Source: G965198795 sp965198795 (lineage in GTDB: Bacteria > Pseudomonadota > Alphaproteobacteria > Rhodospirillales > Casp-alpha2). Taken from it: a stretch of 64,000 nt of DNA. Under the pieces are notes generated by a model. That model ran no database searches. It was not told where the DNA came from and saw nothing but the letters and a program-made list of their open reading frames with translations. The translations under genes and the position numbers were made by a program. Location: positions 248,001 through 312,000 of the forward strand of contig OZ240674.1 in the NCBI GenBank assembly GCA_965198795.1. Reading direction: 5' to 3'. Positions 52,196 through 60,661 of this stretch are shown piece after piece (positions within the stretch are counted from its first letter, which is position 1; each line of letters opens with the position of its first letter).

Positions 52196-52651
52196 TCAAC
52201 ATTGCGGCGGGCCGATCCAATTGCCAGCTTGCTGTGCGAAGATGCAAAGCCGATGTGCTCTCTGCGAAGGCGTACCGTATGTGTGCCAATTTGAGCTACT
52301 GCCGCCATTTTGGAAAAGGTACCAAGCCGCAAGTACGGCTTGCGGATAAGCATTAGCGGCGGCAAACTTATCGGCATCGCGTTCGCGATCCATTGGGTGA
52401 GCAAAGGGTTGAAATTGATGACCTAAGTGGACATGCCCATGCTCGTGAACCCTAAAGAATGCACATGCAGCCGCGCCTATTTGTTGGCAAATGATTGGAT
52501 TATAGACAATTACCGCGCCCGTTGGTGATCCAGCGTGTGGAAAAACTGCTGCGATGTCTCCAAATTGCGGATTTGGAACCTCAGGGGTAGCCGTTTGCGC
52601 TGTAGCATTTGACGCCAAAAAAAGGTAAATGCAGAGCCAAAAACACTTCAT
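52196..52651 (-). CDS. Secreted HExxH metalloprotease-like protein
   Basis: 151 residues from the ATG at 52651 with GGAG nine bases upstream. A signal peptide (about 1-19, CFWLCIYLFLASNATAQ) leads into a mature domain of about 130 residues. It has RVHEHGHVHLGHQF, a His-Glu-x-x-His zinc motif, and 20-odd residues later DRERDADKFAA, which fits the third, acidic ligand (Glu) of gluzincins. Four or more Cys suggest disulfides. No named family is recognised. It lies with the membrane coiled-coil gene in an AT-richer insert. Confidence 0.65.
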   Translation of the reverse strand: MKCFWLCIYLFLASNATAQTATPEVPNPQFGDIAAVFPHAGSPTGAVIVYNPIICQQIGAAACAFFRVHEHGHVHLGHQFQPFAHPMDRERDADKFAAANAYPQAVLAAWYLFQNGGSSSNWHTYGTPSQRAHRLCIFAQQAGNWIGPPQC

Positions 52652-52906
52652 TGGAATATCTCCAAAAAGCACCGAGGCATCCGCGCCACAACACGAATAT
52701 CCGAATTTTCCTACAGCTAATATTCGCACGGTTCAATCCCATTTCCTTGTCGAGTTGCTGGTTTCGGGACTTAAGAGCCCGATTTAAAAGTGGTTGAGCA
52801 ACATAAAAGGTTTGCGCTTCAACCGTCCTTGCACTGATTTCCAAGAAGGACGGAGAAGCCGACGCCGTGGGACGACACCGCTCGCATGTAGCATAACCGT
52901 GACCGC

Positions 52907-53140
52907 TTGAGACACCCAAGTGATTTAACCGATGATGAGCGGGCGGTGCCAGTGCCGCTTGTTCCGCTAGCAAAGCCCGGCGGACTCCCCTGCGGGGCGG
53001 ACATGCGCGCCGGGATAAATGCCATTCCGCGTATTGGCGGCGGCGGTTGTCAGCGGCGCATGCCACCGAAGAAGGACTTCCCGCCGATGTCGGCGGCTCT
53101 CGCGTTCAGGCATGGCGCCTCGCCCTGTCGGCGTGATGGT
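52907..53140 (+). pseudogene. IS5-family transposase remnant (N-terminal part)
   Basis: The frame reads SDLTDDERAVPVPLVPLAKP, then MRAGINAIPRIGGGGCQRRMP, then KKDFPPMSAALAFRH. This matches the start of IS5-group transposases (SDLTDEEW.L..P..P....GRP...D.R...NAI.Y....GCQWR.LP.DFPP.STV...F), with several key residues altered. The catalytic DDE part is absent. The frame happens to run on into the TRAP substrate-binding gene, but that gene has its own start at 53321. Confidence 0.75.
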
Positions 53141-53235
53141 TGGCGTGTGGCAATGATTTCTTTTCAACCCCGAGGTAATTCGGCTATACCAGCTTGGGAA
53201 AGCGCCGCTTTCCGAAGGGACTCAGCCGCGCGCCG
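53141..53235. repeat. 95-bp direct repeat, copy B
   Basis: Near-identical to 51185-51279. It lies 86-180 bp before the substrate-binding gene of TRAP system 2 and probably belongs to its original leader. Together with copy A it brackets a 1.86-kb insert. Confidence 0.9.
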
Positions 53236-53320
53236 GGGCCGGATTATTCCGGCGCAGGCATTAGGCCGGGTGGTGGCGCCACACACAAAAACACCACTTT
53301 TCATCATCAGGGAGGACAAA

Positions 53321-54421
53321 ATGGATCGTCGTAAGTTTCTGAAAAACGCCACGGTTGCGGCGGGCGCGACCGCCGCCGCAACGACCCTCGCCGCGCCGGC
53401 GGTCGCCCAGGCCCGCAAGGAGTTGACCATCGTTTCGACCTGGCCCCGCGACTTTCCGGGGCTCGGAACCAGCGCCCAGCGTCTGGCCGCCCGGATTCCC
53501 GAAATCACCGAGGGCTCCATCCAGGTCCAGTATTTCGCTTCCGGCGAACGGGTCGCCGCCTTCGACTCGTTCGACGAGGTCGCTTCCGGCAACTCCCAGG
53601 CCTACATCGCCGCCGACTATTACTGGAAAGGAAAGCACCCGGGTTGGGCCTACTTCACGGCTGTTCCGTTCGGTCTCGCCTATGCCGAGATGGACGCCTG
53701 GATGAAGTTCGGCGGCGGCCAGGAACTAATGGACGAAATCGGCGCCGAATTCGGCATCAAGGGCATCCCTTGCGGCAATACCGGCTGTCAGATGGGCGGC
53801 TGGTTCAACAAGGAAATCAACTCCGCAGATGACTTCAAGGGTCTGAAAATGCGTATTCCGGGCCTGGGCGGCGACGTTCTGGCCAAGCTGGGAGCGTCCA
53901 CGGTGACCCTGCCGGGCAGTCAGATTTTCGAAAACCTGGTCTCCGGCGCCATTGAAGCCACCGAGTGGGTCGGCCCGTGGAACGACTATTTCATGAAGTT
54001 CCACGAAGCGGCCAAGTATTACTATTATCCAGGTATGCACGAGCCGGCGTCTCAGCTAACCATGGGCTTCAACAAGAAGTGGTGGGAGGGACTGACCAAG
54101 ACTCAGCAGGCGCAACTGACCACGGCCTGTCTGGAGGAGAACGCCAACCAGATGGCCGAAACCAACGCCAATAACGGCACCTTCTTGAACAAACTGTTGA
54201 ACGACCACGGCGTGAAACTGCGGGCCTTCAACGAAGACACCTATGAGGCGTTCGGCGAGGCGGCGGTCGAGGTCTTCGAGGAAACTCAGGCGCATAGCGC
54301 CCTGTCCAGGAAGATTCACAACAGCTTCGTCGCCGCCCGCTCCGACATCGGCCGCTGGATGCTGCTGGCCGACGCCGGCTACGTCGTTTACCGTAACCGG
54401 GTGCTCGGCATCGAAGTCTAA
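53321..54421 (+). CDS. dctP: TRAP transporter substrate-binding protein with Tat signal, system 2
   Basis: 366 residues from the ATG at 53321. The start MDRRKFLKNATVAAGATAAA is a twin-arginine signal ending near APAVAQA. The mature part has LTIVSTWPRDFPGLGTSAQRLAARI, then FNKEINSADDFKGLKMRIPGLGGDVLAKLGAS (conserved Arg) and GAIEATEWVGPWNDYFMKFHEAAKYYYYPG, typical of the 2-oxoacid/mannitol-like TRAP group. Tat export implies folding in the cytoplasm. A hairpin follows, then the permease genes. Confidence 0.93.
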   Translation: MDRRKFLKNATVAAGATAAATTLAAPAVAQARKELTIVSTWPRDFPGLGTSAQRLAARIPEITEGSIQVQYFASGERVAAFDSFDEVASGNSQAYIAADYYWKGKHPGWAYFTAVPFGLAYAEMDAWMKFGGGQELMDEIGAEFGIKGIPCGNTGCQMGGWFNKEINSADDFKGLKMRIPGLGGDVLAKLGASTVTLPGSQIFENLVSGAIEATEWVGPWNDYFMKFHEAAKYYYYPGMHEPASQLTMGFNKKWWEGLTKTQQAQLTTACLEENANQMAETNANNGTFLNKLLNDHGVKLRAFNEDTYEAFGEAAVEVFEETQAHSALSRKIHNSFVAARSDIGRWMLLADAGYVVYRNRVLGIEV

Positions 54422-54435
54422 CCCTCTGCTTTACC

Positions 54436-54459
54436 GGGGCGGGAGGAACGTCCCGCCCC
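54436..54459 (+). terminator. Intercistronic hairpin after dctP, system 2
   Basis: GGGGCGGGA and TCCCGCCCC form a perfect 9-bp stem with a GGAACG loop, 14 bases past the stop. No T-run follows. It sits in the same place as the hairpin in system 1. Confidence 0.65.
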
Positions 54460-54522
54460 GTTCCTCCCGACGCTTGTGCGTTTATTACTATTCGCCGGCA
54501 TGACATTTTGGGGGATCGCGAT

Positions 54523-55530
54523 ATGCCGTCAGACAGCATGTCCGCGCCGGTTGCTCCGCCGCCGCCGGATGCGATGGTTTTTCTGGTTCGCTTCTTTGCC
54601 TGGTCCACCTTGACGGTGATGGCGGTTTTCCTGATCAATAACTATCTGACCTACTGGCTCGGCTTGCCGGGCGCCGTGCCGGTGATTCATGGCGCCGCCG
54701 GCGCGGGCGCCGCCGCCTGGGCGCAGCTTGCGGGCTATCCTATGGCTTTCGCTGCGGCCGTCTTGATCGTCATGAAGCGCGCCAGCGGTTTAAGGGCCGA
54801 CTCTGATACGATGAGCGATATGAACGCGTTTCTGATCCGGGCCGCCTTCTTCGCCGTCGTCTATGTCGGGATCGCCGACGCGATCATCTCGTTCATGCGG
54901 ATTGAGGGACTGCTGGAACCCGTGTTCGGCCAGGCGATGGCGTTTGATTTGGGTAAATCCAAATTCCGCGGCCCCTATGTTCACATCCCTCTGGTTTTCG
55001 CGGGGTTGCTGACCGCCTGTTTCGTACGGACCCTGGGCTTCACGTGGCTGGCGTTGCTGGTCGTCGCGGCGGAGTTGCTGATCGTCATCTCGCGTTTCAT
55101 CTTCTCCTACGAGCAAGCCTTCATGGGCGATCTGGTTCGCTTCTGGTACGCCGCCCTGTTCCTGTTCGCGAGCGCTCACACGCTGCTGGAGGAGGGACAT
55201 GTGAGAGTCGATGTGTTCTATTCCGCGTTTGACTCGCGCCGAAAGGGCAAGATCAACGCCGTTGGCTCGGTTCTGCTCGGGATGTCGCTTTGCTGGGTCA
55301 TCCTGTTCGTCGGCATGGAGTCAAAAGCCGCCGTCATCAACGCGCCGGTCATCAACTTCGAAACCACGCAAACTGGGTTCGGTATGTATGTCAAATACAT
55401 GATGGCCGGGTTTCTGGGTGTTTTCGCCGTCTCGATGATGATTCAGTTTTCGAGCTATCTGCTCGACGCCTACGCTGATTACCGCGGAGAACCGGGAGGA
55501 AAGGCGCACGAGTCCACAGCCGCCCATTAA
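54523..55530 (+). CDS. dctQ: Over-long TRAP small permease subunit (DctQ), system 2
   Basis: 335 residues from the ATG at 54523 (GGGGGA upstream). This is about twice the usual 160-200. The C-terminal half carries the DctQ pattern: VISRFIFSYEQAFMGDLVRFWYAALFLFASAHTLLEEGHVRVDVFYSAF. The first 150 residues add about four more helices (SALTVMAVFLINNYLTYWLG-like, AGYPMAFAAAVLIVMK). Such long Q subunits occur with the mannitol/chloroaromatic-type TRAP group that also has a Tat-exported binding protein. dctM follows after 38 bp. Confidence 0.88.
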   Translation: MPSDSMSAPVAPPPPDAMVFLVRFFAWSTLTVMAVFLINNYLTYWLGLPGAVPVIHGAAGAGAAAWAQLAGYPMAFAAAVLIVMKRASGLRADSDTMSDMNAFLIRAAFFAVVYVGIADAIISFMRIEGLLEPVFGQAMAFDLGKSKFRGPYVHIPLVFAGLLTACFVRTLGFTWLALLVVAAELLIVISRFIFSYEQAFMGDLVRFWYAALFLFASAHTLLEEGHVRVDVFYSAFDSRRKGKINAVGSVLLGMSLCWVILFVGMESKAAVINAPVINFETTQTGFGMYVKYMMAGFLGVFAVSMMIQFSSYLLDAYADYRGEPGGKAHESTAAH

Positions 55531-55568
55531 GCGCCCGTTCTGTTTGTTTCCGAACAAGAAGCCAACTC

Positions 55569-58232
55569 ATGGAACTTATATTTCTCGCCATTCTTGTTTT
55601 CATCATGGCCTACGCCCTCGCCTCGGGTTATCCCGTGGCCTTCGCGCTCCCCGGCTCGGCCATTCTCACCATCGGCTTGGCCGCCGGCGCCGGCGCGCTG
55701 TTCGCCGGCAACCCCGATGCGTACTTCCACAGCGGCGGCGCCTGGCAGTGGCTGAGCGCGGGCGTTTCGAACTTCCGGGGGGTCTACTGGGAAGTTGAAC
55801 GCGACACGCTGATCGCCATTCCATTGTTCATCTTCATGGGAATCATGTTACAGCGTTCCAAACTGGCGGAAGACCTGCTTGTCACCATGGCGCGTATGTT
55901 CGGTCCCGTGCCGGGCGGTTTGGGCATTTCCGTGGTGTTCGTCGGCGCGTTGCTGGCCGCGACAACGGGTATCGTCGGCGCCACGGTGGTCGCCATGGGG
56001 CTGATATCCCTGCCCGCCATGATGCGGAACAAATACTCGAATGCGCTGTCAACCGGCGTCATCGCCGCGTCCGGCACGCTTGGTCAGATCATTCCGCCGT
56101 CCATCGTGTTGATTATTTTGGCCGATCAACTGGCAAGCGCGGTTGATCAAGCCTCCACGGCGCGCAAAGAGCTGTATAAGGAAAATACTGGCGAATTGGT
56201 GATGCCGTCGGCTTTTGACGTGTCGTCCACCAGCGCGGGGGAGATGTTCCTGGGCGCGTTCATTCCAGGCCTCGCCCTCGTCGCGCTTTATATGATCTAC
56301 ATCCTGACCATCGCCATTGCGCGCCCGAAACTTGCGCCGTCCGTCCCGTACGAGGGTGAATACGACAGAGCCTTCTTCGCCAAGGTGGCGATCACCCTGG
56401 TACCGCCTCTGGGGCTTATCTTTCTCGTTCTGGGCTCAATCATCGGCGGTGTCGCGACCGTGAACCAGGCTGGCGCCATCGGCGCGGCCGGCGCCTTGGT
56501 GATGGCCGGTTATCGATTGTACGAGGGCAGAAAAGACGCCTATCAGCCGGCTATTCTGGCGTTGGTCTCCGTGGCGTTGATTGGTTTTATCGTCATCGGT
56601 TACGGCCCCAACGTGAAGAAAATCGTCACCGCGCGGGACGCGGCGGTCATCGCCGCCGCCGCCGCCGCCGTGGTTCTTTTACTGACGTCGCTGGTCTGGA
56701 GCGGCGTGCGCGCCTACAAGATTGACAACACCCTCCGCGACGTCATGCTCGACACCGCGAAGACAACCTCTCTGGTGTTCATCATTCTGCTGGGCGCCGC
56801 CATGCTGACGTCGGCCTTCCGGGCGTTTGGCGGCGAAGATCTGGTGAAGGACTTTCTGACCGGTCTGCCGGGCGGCTTTTGGGCCCAATTCACCATTGTC
56901 ATGCTAGTGATCTTCGTCCTTGGCTTCTTCCTGGACTTCATTGAAATCGCCGTTGTGGTGGTGCCGATCGTCGCGCCCATCTTGCTGATGGATCCGGGCG
57001 CGAACGTCACGGCCGTCTGGCTGGGTGTGATGATTGGTCTGAACATCCAGACGTCGTTCCTGACGCCGCCTTTCGGATTTGCGCTGTTCTATCTGCGCGG
57101 CGTGGCGCCGGCGGCGGTTAAGACGATCCAGATGTACAAGGGCGTGGTTCCCTTCATCTCGCTTCAGTTGCTGGCCCTGGTGATCGTCGGACTAACGCCG
57201 CAAATGGTGAACTATCTGCCCACGCGTCTGTCGCTGACGTCCGAACAGGCGCCGCCGCCCAGAAATCCGGCGCTCCAACAATGCATGGAGACCACATTGT
57301 TCTCGGCCTACGACAGTCAGCGGGATCGGATTCTCGCCGCCATCGCCGCCGCCGGGGAGCTGGATACGGCGGGTCTGCCGAAGAATGCCGTTAGCCGGTT
57401 GAACGACGCGCTGAAGAAAGCGGAAAACACCTTCATGCTTGTCGAGGCCGTGCGCAAGGCGGGGCTGGAGTTCGACGCCTTTGCCGAGGACTATCGCGCG
57501 CTGCACGTTCAAGTCCGCGAAATTCAGGGCAATATCTCTCGCGCCAGGAAAGAGGCGCAAGCCCTGGAAACGGCGAGCCGCCGCCTGCCGCGCGAAGCGG
57601 ACTTCGATGACGAGCGTGAGCGGATCAAGAGCCGCATCGCCCAATTGGCCGGGGAACGGAAAGCCCTTGAAAGCCGGATACCCGCCAACTGGGCGGAGGA
57701 GAACGGCAAATTCAACAAGTTGAGGAAGGCTGAGACCAAGGCCCGTCAGACGTATCGCCGAAATGCGGATCAGGCCTATGAACCCATCCGGGAATTGCTG
57801 AAGACCATGTCGTCCGCCGACGCTCTGACGGCTCTCGATAAACCGGTAAGGGGCCTGGCGGCGCTGCTTGACGGCTCCATTCCGCCGAAGCGGGCCATCG
57901 ACAGGATCAAGGACGTCGAAAAGCTGTTCCAGGGTATTCCGGAAGTTCGTCCCGTGACGCGTCACTTGTCCAAAATGCGCCGGAACATGCGCGGCAAGAC
58001 GCCGAAGCTTGATCAGGCGCGGAAGGATTATGACGAGGCCCTGGCGGCGCTGTCCGGGGAAATCGAGTGGCGCTCGGCCGCGGCCCGGAACGTGGTTCCG
58101 GGTTTGCGGGCGTACGAGGCCTCGATCGCCCGCACCATCGGCCTTCGCCAGCAGGCCAGAATGCCCCGTGATCTCGCTCTGGAAATCGCCGGGTGCCGCG
58201 CCACGCCGAGGGACCTGACGCTTCAATTCTAA
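55569..58232 (+). CDS. dctM: TRAP large permease subunit (DctM) with long coiled-coil C-terminal extension, system 2
   Basis: 887 residues. Residues 1-560 are a DctM permease: IPLFIFMGIMLQRSKLAEDL, LLAATTGIVGATVVAMGLIS, SGTLGQIIPPSIVLIILADQL, and a second-half motif LNIQTSFLTPPFGFALFYLRG. There are insertions around 190-215 and 330-390 compared with standard DctM. Residues 565-887 form a soluble, charged, mainly helical tail with coiled-coil character (for example LHVQVREIQGNISRARKEAQALETASRR). Where the tail acts (cytoplasm or periplasm) depends on helix count and is not settled here. Confidence 0.9.
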   Translation: MELIFLAILVFIMAYALASGYPVAFALPGSAILTIGLAAGAGALFAGNPDAYFHSGGAWQWLSAGVSNFRGVYWEVERDTLIAIPLFIFMGIMLQRSKLAEDLLVTMARMFGPVPGGLGISVVFVGALLAATTGIVGATVVAMGLISLPAMMRNKYSNALSTGVIAASGTLGQIIPPSIVLIILADQLASAVDQASTARKELYKENTGELVMPSAFDVSSTSAGEMFLGAFIPGLALVALYMIYILTIAIARPKLAPSVPYEGEYDRAFFAKVAITLVPPLGLIFLVLGSIIGGVATVNQAGAIGAAGALVMAGYRLYEGRKDAYQPAILALVSVALIGFIVIGYGPNVKKIVTARDAAVIAAAAAAVVLLLTSLVWSGVRAYKIDNTLRDVMLDTAKTTSLVFIILLGAAMLTSAFRAFGGEDLVKDFLTGLPGGFWAQFTIVMLVIFVLGFFLDFIEIAVVVVPIVAPILLMDPGANVTAVWLGVMIGLNIQTSFLTPPFGFALFYLRGVAPAAVKTIQMYKGVVPFISLQLLALVIVGLTPQMVNYLPTRLSLTSEQAPPPRNPALQQCMETTLFSAYDSQRDRILAAIAAAGELDTAGLPKNAVSRLNDALKKAENTFMLVEAVRKAGLEFDAFAEDYRALHVQVREIQGNISRARKEAQALETASRRLPREADFDDERERIKSRIAQLAGERKALESRIPANWAEENGKFNKLRKAETKARQTYRRNADQAYEPIRELLKTMSSADALTALDKPVRGLAALLDGSIPPKRAIDRIKDVEKLFQGIPEVRPVTRHLSKMRRNMRGKTPKLDQARKDYDEALAALSGEIEWRSAAARNVVPGLRAYEASIARTIGLRQQARMPRDLALEIAGCRATPRDLTLQF

Positions 58233-58419
58233 TGACGCCCCATGGCCGCGGCTTGATTTTCCGCGTGAACCGGGACGTTCAGCCGTGACGATGCCGCCGC
58301 CCGCGGACCGCGGACCGGTTCGGTTGACGCTGTTCCGCGCGTCGCGTTTCGATGGGATTGAGACCTGCGCCAGCGGGCGGGATAGACCCGATATTGCTTA
58401 TCGCCGCCAACAGCGGCGG

Positions 58420-59010
58420 AAGCGTCAGAAACGAATTGCGCCTTATAGATTGGTCTTCATCGGCGGGACCCGGACCAAGACCTGAACCAAGACTTGGACC
58501 AGCATGACGCCCGCTCATGGCTGGAGCCCGAAGGGCGAGCCCCTGTTGACCAAGGCCTTGTTTGCCAAAGGCCCCTGTTGACCAAGGCCCCTGTTGGCCG
58601 CTGGATGACCATGACCTTCGTTGCGGGTCCGGGGCATGACGGCGTTAGCGTTCCTTGCGGTTTCGAGGAACCGCTCACCGCCGGGCGTTTCCTCGCATGG
58701 GCGCGGGGGTTCTTGGCGCCCATTCCGAAGCTTGGCGGCGTGGTGAGGTGGCGATGCTGGACGATCCGTCATCCCGCAAGAGAGACGCCGTCCGCAAAGC
58801 CATTCGCGAGGCGGGAGCGCACATCTTCTTTTTACCGCCATACAGCCCAGAGCTGACCCCCGTCGAACAGCTCTTCGCGAAGCCCGAAAGGTTAATGAGA
58901 AGAGCCGGGGAAAGAACTAAAGAAGGCGCATGGCGGCAAACCGGAACTCTCCTTGATCAGCTCGCGCCCCGGCTCAGCTCGCGCCCCGGCAATGCAAAAA
59001 CCATCCCGGA
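58420..59010 (+). pseudogene. IS630-family transposase remnant, frameshifted
   Basis: Pieces of one IS630 transposase appear in order in different frames: RIAPYRLVFIGGTRTKT (the catalytic Asp of FIDET replaced by Gly), then AHGWSPKGEPLL, then GRWMTMTFVAGPGHDGVSVP and FLAWARGFLAPIPKLG, then after a frameshift near 58745 DAVRKAIREAGAHIFFLPPY, SPELTPVEQLFAKPERLMRR. The C-terminal Glu motif (PPYSPELTPVEQ) is kept. Small internal duplications (TTGACCAAGGCC twice at 58547-58590) add to the damage. It is inactive. Confidence 0.85.
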
Positions 59011-59212
59011 AACTCCGGATATGCGTATGCCTAACCGAAAGCAACGCTAGGCCCCGGAGCTATGTAGACCCCATCGCCCCGGTTTCCGGGACGCCCGCCG
59101 GGATATTGCCGACAGGCGTGCGAACGAGCGGCGCCCGCGCCGCGGTGATCGGCGGCAGGCCGGTTCAACGATGCGGCGTCATTCCGGCGGGAGCTGGCGT
59201 CCACGGGCGCGA
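59011..59212. other. Short intergenic stretch
   Basis: Between the dead transposase and the 3' end of prfB. GC-rich, and nothing recognised. Confidence 0.4.
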
Positions 59213-60323
59213 TCAGGAAGTTGCGTCCCGAACCCGCGCGGCCAACGCCGCTTCCATGAACATGTCCAGATCACCATCGAGCACGGCGCCCGTGTTGGAC
59301 GTCTCCACCTTTGTCCGCAAGTCCTTCACCATCTGATAGGGTTGCAGAACATAAGACCTGATTTGATGACCCCAACCAATATCGGTTTTGGAGTCCGCTT
59401 CCGCTTGCGCCGCCGCCTCGCGTTTCTGAAGCTCCGCCTCATAAAGGCGCGCCTTCAGCATGTTCATGGCCTCCGCCCGGTTCTTGTGCTGCGAGCGGTC
59501 GTTCTGACACTGCACGACAATGCCAGTGGGCGTATGAGTGATGCGGACGGCGCTGTCGGTTTTGTTCACGTGCTGACCGCCCGCGCCGGAAGCGCGGTAG
59601 GTGTCGACGCGGAGATCCTTATCCTCGACCTCGATCTCAATGGCGTCGTCGATGACGGGATAGATCCAGACGGATGAAAAACTGGTGTGCCGGCGCGCCG
59701 ATGAGTCATAAGGCGAGATTCTCACCAGACGGTGCACGCCGCTCTCCGTCTTCATCCAGCCATAGGCGTTATGGCCGGAAATCCGTATGGTGACGGATTT
59801 GATCCCCGCCTCGTCGCCGGGACTCTCTTCCATCCACTCGGCCTTATAGCCGTGCTGGCCGGCCCAGCGCGTATACATGCGGGTGAGCATTTCGGCCCAG
59901 TCCTGCGCTTCCGTGCCGCCGGCGCCGGCATGGACTTCCAGATAGCAGTCGTTCGCGTCCGCCTCGCCGGACAGCAGGGTCTGAAGCTCCGCCTTGTCGG
60001 CCCGGGCCTTGATCTCGGATAGCGACGCTTCCGCCTCTTTGATGACCTCTTCGTCGTCCTCCAACTCGGCCAGCCCGATCAGCTCAACGGCGTCGGCGAC
60101 GCCCCGCTCCATGCCTTCGATGGTCTTGACGCCCTGCTCGAGCCCCGTGCGTTCGCGCATCAGCTTTCGCGCCTTGGCGGCGTCGCTCCAGAAATCGGGG
60201 TCTTCGGCGAGCGCGTTCAACTCTGACAAGCGCAAGACGGCGTTGTCGTAGTCAAAGATGCCTCCTCAGCAGTTCCACCGACTGCTTGATGGCTTGAATT
60301 CGGGCTTCCGTTTCCGCGCGCAT
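59213..60323 (-). CDS. prfB: Peptide chain release factor 2, with programmed +1 frameshift
   Basis: The gene starts at the ATG at 60323, and codon 24 is an in-frame TGA (60254-60252) in the context AGGAGG-CAT-CTT-TGA-C. The ribosome shifts +1 at CTT and continues (DYDNAVLRLSELNALAEDP) to the stop at 59213, giving 369 residues. The GGQ motif (ASGAGGQHVNKTDSAVRI) releases the peptide. RF2 reads UGA and UAA, so it controls its own synthesis: ample RF2 terminates at the UGA. The Shine-Dalgarno-like AGGAGG, the slippery CTT and the TGAC context match the well-known autoregulatory site. Confidence 0.96.
60251..60266 (-). promoter_or_regulatory. prfB frameshift site
   Basis: On the minus strand, AGGAGG, three bases, then CTTTGAC. 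It has the same spacing as in E. coli prfB. The stimulatory Shine-Dalgarno-like element, slippery Leu codon and UGA followed by C are all present. Confidence 0.95.
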
Positions 60324-60466
60324 GGATGGACTTTCAAAGTCTGGGAATCAGAGGCGTTCGTGTAGCGGGAATACGACCAGGGATCAAGCGGACGAACTCT
60401 CTGGTTCTCTCCGGCCGCGTTTCATGGTACAAGACGCGAAATCGAACGAATAGGGAACAAACAGAT

Positions 60467-60661
60467 ATGCCGCGTGATGGATCAATCGACGAGTCCGATG
60501 GCGCCGGTGGCGCCGCCGCCGCCAATGATCTCCGCGGATTCTTGAGCGGAGAACGTTTTTCGACCGTTGTCGCGGACCCCCCTTGGCGGTTTATTATGGT
60601 TGTCGCCGGTATGACCGGGAAAAGACCAATGTGCGTGGATCACGTTGGCGGAGGGGCGTAA
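60467..60661 (+). pseudogene. Fragment of an MT-A70-type adenine methyltransferase
   Basis: A 64-residue frame. FLSGERFSTVVADPPWRF is the start of an MT-A70 domain with its DPPW catalytic motif. After that the sequence (IMVVAGMTGKRPMCVDHVGG) no longer matches, and the rest of the domain is missing. The stop TAA overlaps the next ATG (TAATG), so ribosomes reading it would be delivered to the methyltransferase start, and it may now act as a leader peptide. Confidence 0.65.

Larger units (their letters stand above)
52652..53320. other. Region before TRAP system 2
   Basis: The first 240 bp show no gene. Then comes the IS5-type transposase remnant (52907-53140) and the second copy of the 95-bp repeat (53141-53235). 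The last 85 bp include the dctP ribosome-binding site (GGGAGGACAAA). Confidence 0.55.

Noticed and set aside
52907..54421. A single 504-codon frame joining transposase-like sequence to the TRAP binding protein
   Set aside because: The binding protein has its own ATG at 53321 with a ribosome-binding site and a twin-arginine signal; the upstream part is an IS5 remnant in frame by chance.
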